Source of the DNA: Spirochaetota bacterium
GTDB lineage: Bacteria > Spirochaetota > Spirochaetia > SZUA-6
Direction: 5' to 3'
Length of the DNA stretch: 64,000 bases
Assembly: GCA_013151965.1 (NCBI GenBank)
Contig: JAADHF010000065.1
Coordinates: forward strand, 45,301-109,300
The translations under genes were made by a program, and so were the position numbers. Below the pieces are notes generated by a model, which saw only the letters and a program-made list of their open reading frames with translations, was not told the DNA's origin and searched no databases. Each line of letters opens with the position of its first letter. The first letter of the stretch is position 1. Shown piece by piece: positions 16,233 to 25,430 of this stretch.

Positions 16233-19200
16233 TTATTTTACTTTTTTATCGAGAATCTCCCTTACTTTCCGTGCAAGCATCCGGGGCGTAAAGGGTTTCT
16301 CTATAAAGTTTACCCCTTTGTCAAGAATATTGTGATGGGCTATTACATTGCTTGTATATCCGGACATATAGAGAACCCCGGCATCCGGGCAGTATTCCAG
16401 TAAAACGGCAACAACCTGTCTGCCGTCCATTCCGGGCATAACAACATCGCTTATAATGAGGTCTATATCCTTATTTTTCCCCGCTATCTTTGCGGCTTCT
16501 TCCCCGCCGGAAGCGGAAAGAACGGTATATCCATAATCTTTAAGCCCCTCGGTTGTAATCTCACGCACAAATGCATCATCCTCGACAACGAGTATTTTTT
16601 CGGTTCCCTTTAAGAGTTTATTATCATCAGCAATTTCCAAGCCGTCAGAGTCCTCTTTAACATCCATCTGCGGCAGATAAACTTTAAAGGTGGTTCCTTT
16701 ACCCGGTTCACTGTACGCCCATATATTACCGCCGCTCTGTTTTACAATACCGTATACGGTAGATAATCCCAGACCCGTGCCGACTCCTATCGGCTTTGTG
16801 GTAAAAAAGGGTTCGAAAATCTTGCCCAGGGTTTCTCTGTCCATCCCTATACCGGTATCGGTTACAGCAAGCATCACATACTTTCCCGGTTTTGCTCCGT
16901 GATGCATCTTAATATACTCATCATCGAGATAAACATTTTTTGTTTCCAGGGTAAGCGTTCCGCCTGCCGGCATGGCGTCACGTGCATTTATACAGAGATT
17001 CATAAGCACCTGCTCGAGCTGACCGACATCCACCTTTACAAACCCGGCATTATCATCCGGATTCACTATCAGTTTGATATCCTCGCCTAAAAGCTTAAAA
17101 AGTATCTTCTGCAGGCCGGCTATAACCTCATTGATATTCAGAACCCTGGGGTTCAGTATCTGCTTCCTGCTGAACGCAAGAAGCTGGCGTGCAATGTTTT
17201 CCGATCTCCTGCCTGCGTCCTGAATCTGTCTAAAATAGTTGTAATACTTATCCCCGGGCTTTAAATCCGCTAAAGCGACTTCCGCATACCCGTTAATGAC
17301 GGTAAGCATATTATTAAAGTCATGTGCAACACCTCCTGCAAGCCTCCCCACGGTTTCCAGTTTCTGGGCCTGCATAAACTGCTCTTCCAATTCTTTCCTC
17401 TCGGTTATATCGAATTCGTATTCGATATAACCCGTAACCTCATTATCGCCGTTCTTTAAAGGCAGGGTAGTAACAGCCACCCAGTACAGTTCCCCGTTTT
17501 TTCTTTTATTCCTGATTTCACCGCGCCATACCTGTCCCTGTGCAACGGTTTCCCAGTAAGTCTTAAAGAATTCAGGAGAGTGGTACCCCGAACTTAAGAA
17601 TGCCAATCCCTTTCCTGTTATTTCTTCTCTGCGGTACCCGGAGAGCTTCTCGAACCACGGATTTACATAAACAACCCTGAATTCCGAATCCAGCATAAGA
17701 ACACCGACCGGACTCTGCTCCACTGCATGGTACAGTCTGTCGTACTGTTCCTGAATCTTCCTCTTCTCTGTTATATCTCTCAATACCGATAAAAACCGCT
17801 GAATATTCCCATTCTTATCATACACGGGTGTAATAATAACATTCCACCACTTAACCGTACCCTTCTCCGTTGCACGGCATCCTGAAAATTCTCCCGCTTC
17901 TCCCTGCGATGCTCTACTTAAAGCTTCCAGAGCATATTGATAATCTCTGCCCTTCCACAATGTACGCCAGTCGGTTCCTATATACCGGTGTACATCCTCT
18001 ATCTCCATGAGCTTACACCCGTTTTCACTTATAAACTGAATTCTGCCTTCCGTATCGAAAAGCTCGATACAATCCTGACTGCTCTCGACGATCGACCTGT
18101 TGAATGCCTCACTTTCCTTAAGGTTTTTCTCCGCATCCTCTCTCTTTCTCTCCTGTTCTATGCCGTGGAGAATAAATGCCGTATCATTTGCAACACCCTC
18201 AAAGAGATGTATTTCCTCCTCATAGCTTAAATACTCAGGAGGCATGGAAACAGTAAGAATACCATAAGTTTTACCTCCCATAGCCAGCTTTGCAGTAAGA
18301 CCTGCGTTTTTCTGGTGCTTATGCACCAGCGGACATATCGAACAGTTTTTTTCAGGTTCGGTAACAACCACAACACCGTTACCGCGCAGAGCCTTTTTAA
18401 GGCAGGGAACCTGAGTTTTCGATTTGATCTTTCCGATAAGTTCATCAAAAACATCATCGAGCCCGCTCTCTGCATAAAGCCTTACCTTTCCCGATTCGTC
18501 AAACAGCACAATCCATGCACTGTCATACGACCGCGCAGCGGTTAAGTGGCTGCAGATCACCTTTATAAGTGTCTGCTCATCCTTTTCCCGAATCAGATAG
18601 CGGTTTATTACACTTATCGCTCTAAGTATCGTATTAAGCCGTTTAATTTTTTTAAGACCCAGTTTCTGTTCCGTAATATCAGAGAAAACACAGTATATAC
18701 ATATCGAACCGTCTTTTCCGGAGTGCCCGGTTCTTCCTGTAAATAAAACGGTTCGAATCGAGCCGTCGGCCCTTAAAATATCAAAAAGAACATTATCCAC
18801 CCGGCCGGAAGTCCTGAATTTTTTATAATCATCTGTAAATTTTTCTCTCGATTCGGAGGTTAGAAAATCACCGAAGTATCTCCCGATAACATCATCACGC
18901 ATGTAGCCGAGTACTTCGAGCCACGCACCGTTTACCTCGATAATATTTCCCTTTTCATCGAGCGCCTGGTAGGGTATCGGGGATTCCTCGTAGAACATCC
19001 GGAAGCGTGCTTCATTCTCCAGCATAGTCCGGCGGGAGTGCACCGAAGGAATTATGACATCGATCACTTCAACAAGTTCTTTATCATCAGCGGCAGTAGA
19101 GTAGATAACCATCTCGCTTAACCGCTCCACCTGCAGCCGCTTTTTTCTGCTTATGCCGGGTTCGCCTACCAACAGGATAAGCGTTTTGTCCGGGGGTGCA

Positions 19201-19436
19201 TACTTTCTTAACCCGGTTATAAGAGTTTCACCGTTCAGATCCTTAAGAGAATCATGCACAACTACTAAATCCGGCTGATTTTCTTTAGCCAGTCTTATAC
19301 ATTCCGAACCCGAACCGGCAGTGATAACCTTATATCCCTTCTCTTTACACCTCTCTTCCGCTTTAAGAATAATTCCTCTTCCGCCGTCCGGTTCTTCGGG
19401 TGCTGCAAAAAGTATTGTTATTTCCCGATACATCAT
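16233..19436 (-). CDS. Hybrid sensor histidine kinase, REC-like/PAS/GAF/PAS/PAS/HisKA/HATPase/REC
   Basis: A 1067-residue soluble multidomain kinase with no evident membrane segment. In order: a receiver-like region (1-125), PAS (about 135-255), GAF (275-425), two more PAS domains (435-560 and 565-690), a HisKA with phosphoacceptor His in AGGVAHDFNNMLTVI, a HATPase (NARDAMPAGG, DTGIGMD, GTGLGLSTVYG), and a C-terminal receiver with Asp in LIISDVVMPGMDG. This resembles NtrB-like hybrid kinases that sense cytoplasmic signals. Its start overlaps the stop of the FapA gene as TAATG. A separate receiver protein heads the same operon and is a likely phosphotransfer partner. The signal is unknown. Confidence 0.92.
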   Translation of the reverse strand: MMYREITILFAAPEEPDGGRGIILKAEERCKEKGYKVITAGSGSECIRLAKENQPDLVVVHDSLKDLNGETLITGLRKYAPPDKTLILLVGEPGISRKKRLQVERLSEMVIYSTAADDKELVEVIDVIIPSVHSRRTMLENEARFRMFYEESPIPYQALDEKGNIIEVNGAWLEVLGYMRDDVIGRYFGDFLTSESREKFTDDYKKFRTSGRVDNVLFDILRADGSIRTVLFTGRTGHSGKDGSICIYCVFSDITEQKLGLKKIKRLNTILRAISVINRYLIREKDEQTLIKVICSHLTAARSYDSAWIVLFDESGKVRLYAESGLDDVFDELIGKIKSKTQVPCLKKALRGNGVVVVTEPEKNCSICPLVHKHQKNAGLTAKLAMGGKTYGILTVSMPPEYLSYEEEIHLFEGVANDTAFILHGIEQERKREDAEKNLKESEAFNRSIVESSQDCIELFDTEGRIQFISENGCKLMEIEDVHRYIGTDWRTLWKGRDYQYALEALSRASQGEAGEFSGCRATEKGTVKWWNVIITPVYDKNGNIQRFLSVLRDITEKRKIQEQYDRLYHAVEQSPVGVLMLDSEFRVVYVNPWFEKLSGYRREEITGKGLAFLSSGYHSPEFFKTYWETVAQGQVWRGEIRNKRKNGELYWVAVTTLPLKNGDNEVTGYIEYEFDITERKELEEQFMQAQKLETVGRLAGGVAHDFNNMLTVINGYAEVALADLKPGDKYYNYFRQIQDAGRRSENIARQLLAFSRKQILNPRVLNINEVIAGLQKILFKLLGEDIKLIVNPDDNAGFVKVDVGQLEQVLMNLCINARDAMPAGGTLTLETKNVYLDDEYIKMHHGAKPGKYVMLAVTDTGIGMDRETLGKIFEPFFTTKPIGVGTGLGLSTVYGIVKQSGGNIWAYSEPGKGTTFKVYLPQMDVKEDSDGLEIADDNKLLKGTEKILVVEDDAFVREITTEGLKDYGYTVLSASGGEEAAKIAGKNKDIDLIISDVVMPGMDGRQVVAVLLEYCPDAGVLYMSGYTSNVIAHHNILDKGVNFIEKPFTPRMLARKVREILDKKVK

Positions 19437-20998
19437 TACCCCTTAATCGATTCAACAACTACCCTCCCGATTGTTTTATCCAGTTTAAAACTGCATGCGT
19501 GCATTTCACGGGCAAGGATATATGAAATATGACAGATTTCTATATATACACCGGGATATGCACTCCGGTGTACCACCACCTTTGCATCTTCATCCTTGTC
19601 GAGATAGTTAACCAGGGAAGCTGATGCAAGATTTAGCTTGTGTATTCCTTTCATCAATTTGTCCCTTACAGTACCAAGCTTAACCTTAAGTTCCTCCGTT
19701 GCCGCTGCTTTGATCTTTGCATCCATCTGTTGGAGTTTAACCGCAAGTTCGATGTTCTTATCGCGTATCCATTCGAGTTTCTGCTGAATACTGAAATCTA
19801 TTCCGCAGTGAATCTCCGTCTTCGGTCCTACCCGTGTGCCGATCTGTGCCGCTTTTACACCGTTCTGTGCAAAGAGCTTACCGCCTACAATAATCCCCTT
19901 TTCACCCATTGTTATCTCCCCTAACGAATGGATAATGGAGTTCAGTATGCTGGTAGAAACATTAATACTTCCGCCGGCTTCCACATAACAATTTTCTATA
20001 AATTTCGCATCTATCTTCCCGTTAACCTTAACCACACCCTTTTTTTTGCCGATTATCCCGTGATTTACGATCAGGTCTCCCCTGCATATAACCTCCGATG
20101 CATCGAGAGTCCTCTGACAATACACAGAACCGCCGGATTTTACCTTAAATCCATCCTTTACCATCCCGTATATAATCACATCACCCGGAAAATCAATATT
20201 TCCCGTGTGATAATCCACATCCCCCTGTATTTCCAGCACTTCACTTACAAAAAAACCCTCTTCGGTTACAATAAACCTGCCGTTGCAGGATGCCCTGGCA
20301 TATCCATTATCCAGAATAACATTCTTACCCGGTTTTACTATTTTTATCTTTTCGGTTTTAAACGGAACAGACTTTCCCGTAACCGTTTCCCCGAGAGTTC
20401 CCGGTACCCTGGGAACAACCCGTGCAAGAACATCACCCTTTTTAACAAGCACAAAGGGGCTCATCTCTCTGTAATCGATTCGGAGCCGCTCCGTATCGGC
20501 TTTCCCCGGATCTTCTAAAAGATTCTTCTCTATTTCCAGATGCGCCGGTATTTCATTCTTCGGCTGTTTTCCCCTTGCAATAATCACATCATTTACAGGT
20601 ACCCGCTCGGTGTTGCATTTAAAAATTGCCTCACTGATACTGTCCCACAGAATCCCCGTTACAATACCCTTTGTCCGAATAATCAGTTCCACTGCTTCAA
20701 GTTCTATGGGCTTCCCCTCTTCGAAACCGGCAAAACCCTCCCCTTCCGACGGAGGAAAAAAATCTCCTGTTGCGGTCATTTCATCCTGAGAAATCGATAA
20801 CTCCGTATAACCGTCTGACTTTAAATTCGAATTAATATCTATGGAATTGATTTCTTCTGCCTGTATATCTTTTTTTATTTCCTTTTCTACAGGTTCAGGT
20901 AAAAAACCATTCTCTTCGTCTATCTGCTCGAGTCCTTTTAACAAATCTTCCGAGTTTCTAATAAGGTCTTCTAAGATATAATCCTTACTGACAGACAA
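19436..20998 (-). CDS. FapA family protein (DUF342)
   Basis: A 520-residue protein of the flagellar assembly protein A (DUF342) family, recognisable by the repetitive GDVDYHTGNIDFPGDVIIYG and VKSGGSVYCQRTLDA stretches of a right-handed beta-helix, followed by a coiled region (about residues 410-450). Such proteins are common in spirochaetes, clostridia and deltaproteobacteria and are loosely associated with motility and polymer assembly; no mechanism is established. The start is TTG 20998, with AAAGGA about ten bases upstream formed by the end of the preceding gene. It lies six bases after the response regulator gene and overlaps the kinase gene by one base. Confidence 0.85.
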   Translation of the reverse strand: MSVSKDYILEDLIRNSEDLLKGLEQIDEENGFLPEPVEKEIKKDIQAEEINSIDINSNLKSDGYTELSISQDEMTATGDFFPPSEGEGFAGFEEGKPIELEAVELIIRTKGIVTGILWDSISEAIFKCNTERVPVNDVIIARGKQPKNEIPAHLEIEKNLLEDPGKADTERLRIDYREMSPFVLVKKGDVLARVVPRVPGTLGETVTGKSVPFKTEKIKIVKPGKNVILDNGYARASCNGRFIVTEEGFFVSEVLEIQGDVDYHTGNIDFPGDVIIYGMVKDGFKVKSGGSVYCQRTLDASEVICRGDLIVNHGIIGKKKGVVKVNGKIDAKFIENCYVEAGGSINVSTSILNSIIHSLGEITMGEKGIIVGGKLFAQNGVKAAQIGTRVGPKTEIHCGIDFSIQQKLEWIRDKNIELAVKLQQMDAKIKAAATEELKVKLGTVRDKLMKGIHKLNLASASLVNYLDKDEDAKVVVHRSAYPGVYIEICHISYILAREMHACSFKLDKTIGRVVVESIKG

Positions 20999-21004
20999 TT
21001 GTCT

Positions 21005-21352
21005 CTAATCCTTTAGAAAGTCTATGATTTTTGCAATTTCAAATGGTTTTTTAAGGAGAGTCTTTACACCCGCATCCATGGCCTGTTTTGCAAGCGGGTC
21101 TGTCGGATATGCTGTTATGATAAGCACCTGTGCATCCGGTTTTGCTTTTAAAATACCTTCCGCAACCTGCGCTCCGTTTCTAACCGGCATTCTTAAATCG
21201 ACCAGTATTAAATCGTAGTCTTCTTTTATTGCCTGTTTTTCCCCTGCAACAGGGTCTGTATAACCATCCACCTGATATCCGAGATCTTTAAAAATCACCT
21301 TTGCAACATCAACAATCATCGATTCATCATCAATAATCAGCAATTTCTTCAT
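21005..21352 (-). CDS. Single-domain response regulator (CheY-like)
   Basis: A 115-residue receiver domain without an output domain. The acidic pocket is in LLIIDDESMIVD, the phosphoacceptor Asp in LILVDLRMPVRNG, the conserved Thr/Ser position in LIITAYP and the Lys in LLKKPFE. It is the first gene of the operon with FapA, the hybrid kinase and PhoH, and so is a likely phosphorelay intermediate or output for the hybrid kinase. GGGG precedes the ATG. Confidence 0.92.
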   Translation of the reverse strand: MKKLLIIDDESMIVDVAKVIFKDLGYQVDGYTDPVAGEKQAIKEDYDLILVDLRMPVRNGAQVAEGILKAKPDAQVLIITAYPTDPLAKQAMDAGVKTLLKKPFEIAKIIDFLKD

Positions 21353-21408
21353 CCCAAGTACCCCTTGCCTGTTATACTTTTAAATCCCATAGAGATCAGC
21401 TAATTATA

Positions 21409-21437
21409 ATTATATATCCAATCCGGTCACATTTCAA
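21409..21437 (-). promoter_or_regulatory. Promoter of the signalling operon
   Basis: On the minus strand TTGAAA (21437-21432) lies 17 bases before a consensus TATAAT (21414-21409), about 56 bases upstream of the response regulator start. Confidence 0.6.
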
Positions 21438-21507
21438 ATCTATTTTTAATAGATACGGCATTTCACGGAGCAATACATAAATTCATCATTGAAACCGGAA
21501 TTCTTTA

Positions 21508-22518
21508 TTAATAACCTGTTTTAAAATCCACTATGTTATGCGGCTTTTCACCCTTTATGAAACGTACGGCATTATTTACCGCTTCCTTAGTATTTAATAT
21601 ATGTGATTCCACCGAAAAGCCCCCTATATGGGGCGAAAGAATCACATTATTCAGTTCATGAAAGGGAAACCTGGAAGGAAAAACATGTTCCGTAAGGTCG
21701 CCGTATCTATGAGGATAGTTATACCATGTATCCAATCCCGCCCCTGCAAGGATCCCCTCCGTTAAAGACCTGTACAAAGCCTCCTCATCGACAACCTCAC
21801 CGCGTGAAACATTGACAATTATTTTACCCTTCATCCTTTTCAGTATCTCCCTGTTAATAAGCCCCCTTGTTTTCGGGGTCAGCGGAACCGAAACGATTGT
21901 ATAGTCCGCTTCCGCACATACGTAAGCCGTTCTGTCAGGTTTATAAATTTTATCGATGGATGAAAGATTTTCCGTCAGATGAGAAGGATCCCGTTTTGTT
22001 CCGATAACTTTCATTCCGAAGGCTTTCCCTACTCTTCCGATTTCGCTTCCTATGCTTCCGAGCCCGATAATGCCCAGGGTTTTATCGTAAAGTTCCACAT
22101 TCATCTGTTCTTCTATATATCCCCGCATCCATATACCGGCACGTAACGCCTTATCCCGCGTAAGCACTTTTTTTGCAGCGGCAAGGAGCAGCGCCCACGA
22201 TAGTTCCGAAACAGCATGGTTATTTGCATGGGTATTGCACACCGTAATAATCCCATGCTGTCTTAGAAAATCAAAATCAAGAGAATCCACACCGCTGTAG
22301 TAGAACTGAACCAGCCTAAGTTTTTTCGCCGATTTTATCTGTTCGGTCGTGATATGGCCGCCTAAGAATATATCGGTATCGGTTATCTCTTTATCTATCT
22401 CATTCTTCCCTGCGGCAAAAACAACTTTTGTATTATTAACGGATAAAAGGGGCGGAATAGCCTCTTCCCATATTCTGCTTCGTTCGGCTTTTATAAGTAC
22501 CTTAATATCATCTTCCAT
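21508..22518 (-). CDS. D-isomer-specific 2-hydroxyacid dehydrogenase family protein
   Basis: A 336-residue NAD(P)-dependent dehydrogenase. The Rossmann motif is LGIIGLGSIGSEIG; catalytic residues are Arg in VNVSRGEVVDEEAL, the downstream Glu, and His in ILSPHIGGFS. The substrate is not evident; members reduce hydroxypyruvate, glyoxylate, phosphoglycerate precursors or aryl pyruvates. ATG 22518 (MEDDIKVLIK) is chosen; an upstream TTG at 22557 would add 13 residues that lie inside the apparent promoter. No Shine-Dalgarno sequence precedes the ATG. It is transcribed divergently from merA and is alone in its operon. Confidence 0.88.
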   Translation of the reverse strand: MEDDIKVLIKAERSRIWEEAIPPLLSVNNTKVVFAAGKNEIDKEITDTDIFLGGHITTEQIKSAKKLRLVQFYYSGVDSLDFDFLRQHGIITVCNTHANNHAVSELSWALLLAAAKKVLTRDKALRAGIWMRGYIEEQMNVELYDKTLGIIGLGSIGSEIGRVGKAFGMKVIGTKRDPSHLTENLSSIDKIYKPDRTAYVCAEADYTIVSVPLTPKTRGLINREILKRMKGKIIVNVSRGEVVDEEALYRSLTEGILAGAGLDTWYNYPHRYGDLTEHVFPSRFPFHELNNVILSPHIGGFSVESHILNTKEAVNNAVRFIKGEKPHNIVDFKTGY

Positions 22519-22528
22519 AACGGTATTT

Positions 22529-22557
22529 ACTATACAGGATAATAAGGGGCAGTGCAA
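22529..22557 (-). promoter_or_regulatory. Promoter of the 2-hydroxyacid dehydrogenase, near-leaderless
   Basis: On the minus strand TTGCAC (22557-22552) and TATAGT (22534-22529) are 17 bases apart. The -10 ends ten bases before the ATG, so the transcript would have a leader of only about four bases, matching the missing ribosome-binding site. Confidence 0.5.
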
Positions 22558-22601
22558 ACAGTACAGGATGATACCGCCTGTATATTTTATTAAAATACCT
22601 G

Positions 22602-22633
22602 TTGACCCTGTACTATAGTACAGGGTTTATTTT
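22602..22633 (+). promoter_or_regulatory. MerR-family metal-responsive promoter/operator of merA
   Basis: A perfect 22-bp palindrome at 22605-22626 (half-site ACCCTGTACTA) overlaps the -35 TTGACC (22602-22607) and fills a long 20-base spacer to TATTTT (22628-22633). This is the layout of ZntR/CadR-type promoters, where the MerR-family activator untwists an overlong spacer. No merR gene is adjacent, so the regulator must be encoded elsewhere. Confidence 0.85.
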
Positions 22634-22667
22634 ATAGTTATAAAAGGTTTTACGGAGGTTTATAAAA

Positions 22668-22715
22668 ATGGTGAACTTGGGTTCATGGAAAGTTACAGGG
22701 TTAATTACCGTATGA
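22668..22715 (+). CDS. Possible 15-residue leader peptide before merA
   Basis: A short frame MVNLGSWKVTGLITV with GGAGG nine bases before its ATG lies within the merA leader, 26 bases before the merA start and in a different frame. The ribosome-binding site is better than chance, but the peptide has no recognised family. Confidence 0.35.
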   Translation: MVNLGSWKVTGLITV

Positions 22716-22741
22716 TATAATATTTAAATGGGGGTTTGGAT

Positions 22742-24436
22742 ATGAAAACAAATGACAGGCTGCAGAAGATTGAACTTACTATAAAGGGAATGACCTGCGA
22801 TTCCTGTGCTCTGCACGTTACCAGGGAGCTCAGAGAAGTTAAAGGAGTAGTCGATGTTACTGTCCCGGGGTGGAAATCCGGACGTGCAACAGTAGTTGCC
22901 GGGGCAGATACCGGTAATGAATTATTGTCAGAAGCGGTTAAAAAAGCAGGTTACAGCGCAAAGGTTTTATCCCGCAATGATACCGGATCTCTGAGAAAGC
23001 AGAAAGAGCTTAAGCCGGGGGCCGATTACGATCTTACCGTTATCGGTACCGGAGGAGGCGGAATGGCAGCGGCTATCAAAGCAGCTGAGCTCGGCCGGAA
23101 GGTCTGTATTATTGAAGCCGGAACCGTGGGCGGCACCTGCGTAAATATAGGCTGTGTACCTTCGAAGGCGCTTATGTGGGCCGCGAAGATATACCATACT
23201 GCCGACAATCATTCCTTTACCGGACTTCATACCCGGGCTGACGGATTGGAATGGAGCAAAGTTTTTAAACAGAAGGATAATCTGGTAAATGAACTCAGAA
23301 ATAAAAAGTATATCGATGTACTTTCATCGTATGGGGACAGCATTACTCTTTTAAAAGGCAGGGCACGGCTTCATCCTGACGGTACTGTAGCACTCGAAGA
23401 CGGAAGAAGCATCAGATCCGGGAGAATCATAATCGCAACCGGAGCAAGACCCCGGATACTTCCCATAGATGGGATCGAAGATGTGGAAGTATTAACCAGT
23501 ACTACAGCGATGACGCTGGACACCCGTCCGCAATCACTTATTATCATCGGCGGACGGGCAATCGCATTGGAATTGGGTCAGATTTTTGCCAGATTCGGAA
23601 CAGAAGTGACAATTTTACAGCGAAGCCGGCATATCATTCCGGATCAGGAACCGGATATTGCCGAGGCTCTTAAAGAATATCTGAAGGAGGACGGACTGAA
23701 TATTTATACGGGAGCAAAGCCTTTGAGAATTCGACAGGAAGATAAAGAGAAAATAATTACTGCAGAAGTTAATGGAAAACAAAAGGAATTCCGGGCTGAG
23801 CAGGTACTCATGGCCGCTGGCAGAGAACCGAATACAATGGATCTGGGACTCGGGGAATCAGGAGTTAAGGTAGATGAAAGAGGTTTCATTTCTGTCGATG
23901 AATACATGCAGACAAGCAATCCAAACATCTACGCTTCAGGTGACGTTACCAGTCTTCCGAAGCTGGTCTATGTAGCGGCAGCCGGAGGAACTATTGCAGC
24001 AGAGAACTCAATTAACGGAAATACCGGCAAATTGGACCTGTCGGTACTTCCGGTTGTGATTTTCACAGATCCGCAGTTTGCCAGTGTCGGACTCACTGAA
24101 GCACAGGCAGCCGCAGAAGGCTTCGATGTAAAGGTTGCCGAACTACCCCTTTCATATGTACCGAGGGCGCTGACTGCCCGTGATACCCGGGGAATGATAA
24201 AGTTAATCGCGGATCGTAAATCCGACAGGCTGCTTGGTGCCCATGTACTTGCAGCTGAAGCGGGAGAGGTAATTCAGACTGCAACAATGGCCATAAAGTT
24301 CGGTATCCGATACGGATTCACAGTCAACGAGCTTTCCGGAACGCTGTTTCCCTACCTGACACAGGTAGAGGGGCTTAAACTCGCAGCCCAGACGTTCGAA
24401 AAAGATATAAGCCAGCTCTCCTGCTGTGCCGGGTGA
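22742..24436 (+). CDS. merA: Mercuric reductase with N-terminal heavy-metal domain
   Basis: A 564-residue NADPH-dependent flavoprotein reducing Hg(II) to Hg(0) in the cytoplasm. The N-terminal HMA domain (residues 1-75) has GMTCDSCALH. The FAD motif is GTGGGGMAAAIKA, the redox-active pair is in GGTCVNIGCVPSKALM, the NADPH site is IIIGGRAIALELGQ, and a second FAD segment is PNIYASGDVTSLP. The C-terminus ends QLSCCAG with the vicinal cysteines diagnostic of MerA, so this is not merely a dihydrolipoamide dehydrogenase. ATG 22742 has GGGGG about eight bases upstream. No merT, merP or merR accompanies it. It sits behind a MerR-type operator. Confidence 0.95.
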   Translation: MKTNDRLQKIELTIKGMTCDSCALHVTRELREVKGVVDVTVPGWKSGRATVVAGADTGNELLSEAVKKAGYSAKVLSRNDTGSLRKQKELKPGADYDLTVIGTGGGGMAAAIKAAELGRKVCIIEAGTVGGTCVNIGCVPSKALMWAAKIYHTADNHSFTGLHTRADGLEWSKVFKQKDNLVNELRNKKYIDVLSSYGDSITLLKGRARLHPDGTVALEDGRSIRSGRIIIATGARPRILPIDGIEDVEVLTSTTAMTLDTRPQSLIIIGGRAIALELGQIFARFGTEVTILQRSRHIIPDQEPDIAEALKEYLKEDGLNIYTGAKPLRIRQEDKEKIITAEVNGKQKEFRAEQVLMAAGREPNTMDLGLGESGVKVDERGFISVDEYMQTSNPNIYASGDVTSLPKLVYVAAAGGTIAAENSINGNTGKLDLSVLPVVIFTDPQFASVGLTEAQAAAEGFDVKVAELPLSYVPRALTARDTRGMIKLIADRKSDRLLGAHVLAAEAGEVIQTATMAIKFGIRYGFTVNELSGTLFPYLTQVEGLKLAAQTFEKDISQLSCCAG

Positions 24437-24512
24437 AAATCGCAGGATGCGTTAAAATATCATCCGGTTTACGATACTATATCCGAAATGTAATAGATCC
24501 TTGTTGTGCCGA

Positions 24513-25157
24513 TTACTTTCCGATAACAAAGCCGGCCGAAACCGCAAACTGAAACTGCTTTACCGGATACGGCATAAACTGGGTTGCAGGGGGTGGTGAA
24601 TTCAGCGGCCAGTAGCTTAATTTACCGCTTACATACAGCATGTCTATCCTCAGTGAGAGCCCCGCAGCAATATAACCTATAAGAGACAGGTTGAGAAGTC
24701 TGTTATAATCGTCGTAACCATAATAATCAGCCCCCGTATAGCCCGTATCCCCCAAACTGTCCTGCCATGGGGATAAATCTACCCTTCCGGCAGCTCCTAA
24801 ACCTGCTTCGATAAAAGGATCGAGAAAATACCAGGTCCTGGCTAAATGGTATCCGATGTTTAATGTGCCCATCCAGTCTAAGGTCCAATCCCACAGCAGT
24901 TCAGAATCGGTACTTTTCGTCCTGTTGAACATGATGAAAGAATTAAGACCGAAACCGATTCTGTTTATTTTCATGGCAAATTCGAATCCGGGTTTAAAAT
25001 TTATCCCCTTGTCTATCTCTTTAATAATATCCGACATACTTGGAGAATTAACAAAACCGACATCTAAAATTGCTCCGAATCTTGCAGATGTACTTACTGC
25101 AGAAACAGATACGGAAATACCGCTTAATATTACCAGAAAAATTAACAACTTTTTCAC
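24513..25157 (-). CDS. Putative outer-membrane beta-barrel protein
   Basis: A 214-residue exported protein. The N-terminus MKKLLIFLVILSGISVSVSA is a signal peptide. The rest has alternating hydrophobic/aromatic strands (NIGYHLARTWYFLDPFIEAG, LSLRIDMLYVSGKLSYWP), and the protein closes with the strand QFQFAVSAGFVIGK, typical of outer-membrane barrels. No specific family recognised. The start is GTG 25157 with GGGAGG upstream. It has its own promoter and is transcribed divergently from the next operon. Confidence 0.72.
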   Translation of the reverse strand: MKKLLIFLVILSGISVSVSAVSTSARFGAILDVGFVNSPSMSDIIKEIDKGINFKPGFEFAMKINRIGFGLNSFIMFNRTKSTDSELLWDWTLDWMGTLNIGYHLARTWYFLDPFIEAGLGAAGRVDLSPWQDSLGDTGYTGADYYGYDDYNRLLNLSLIGYIAAGLSLRIDMLYVSGKLSYWPLNSPPPATQFMPYPVKQFQFAVSAGFVIGK

Positions 25158-25225
25158 TTTGCACCTCCCTGCTATAACTGCAGGATTAAATAATATGGTA
25201 TAGCCGACATGCAGCCTTCTTAAAT

Positions 25226-25254
25226 ATTATATCCCATAGAAATTAAAATAACAA
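25226..25254 (-). promoter_or_regulatory. Promoter of the outer-membrane protein gene
   Basis: On the minus strand TTGTTA (25254-25249) and a consensus TATAAT (25231-25226) are 17 bases apart, about 70 bases upstream of GTG 25157. Confidence 0.6.
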
Positions 25255-25330
25255 TATTTCCTTCTGCACTGCCGGAAATAAAATGAATGCGCCATTTTAA
25301 CTGCATAAATATTTTTTTTAATTATAGATA

Positions 25331-25375
25331 TTGACTGATTTTATAAAATGTGGTAAACTGATCGTTCATCAGTTT
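25331..25375 (+). promoter_or_regulatory. Promoter with inverted repeat over -10/start site
   Basis: TTGACT (25331-25336) and TAAACT (25354-25359) are 17 bases apart. AAACTGAT (25355-25362) and ATCAGTTT (25368-25375) form a perfect 8-bp inverted repeat with a 5-base loop covering the -10 and the expected transcription start, either an operator or a 5' mRNA hairpin. Confidence 0.6.
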
Positions 25376-25430
25376 TACATTTCCAAGCTCTTACGCCGGT
25401 TAATTAAAGAAATCGTATCGTGTGGTGGGT

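Noticed and set aside
22566..22585. Short hairpin upstream of the mer operator as a terminator
   Set aside because: The 6-bp arms are weak, no T run follows a G+C-rich stem and no gene on that strand ends there.
22668..22744. Leader ORF as a frameshifted start of merA
   Set aside because: It ends in TGA 26 bases before the merA start and lies in another frame; MerA's heavy-metal domain is complete without it.
22742..24436. Dihydrolipoamide dehydrogenase
   Set aside because: The heavy-metal domain and the C-terminal SCCAG pair identify mercuric reductase.
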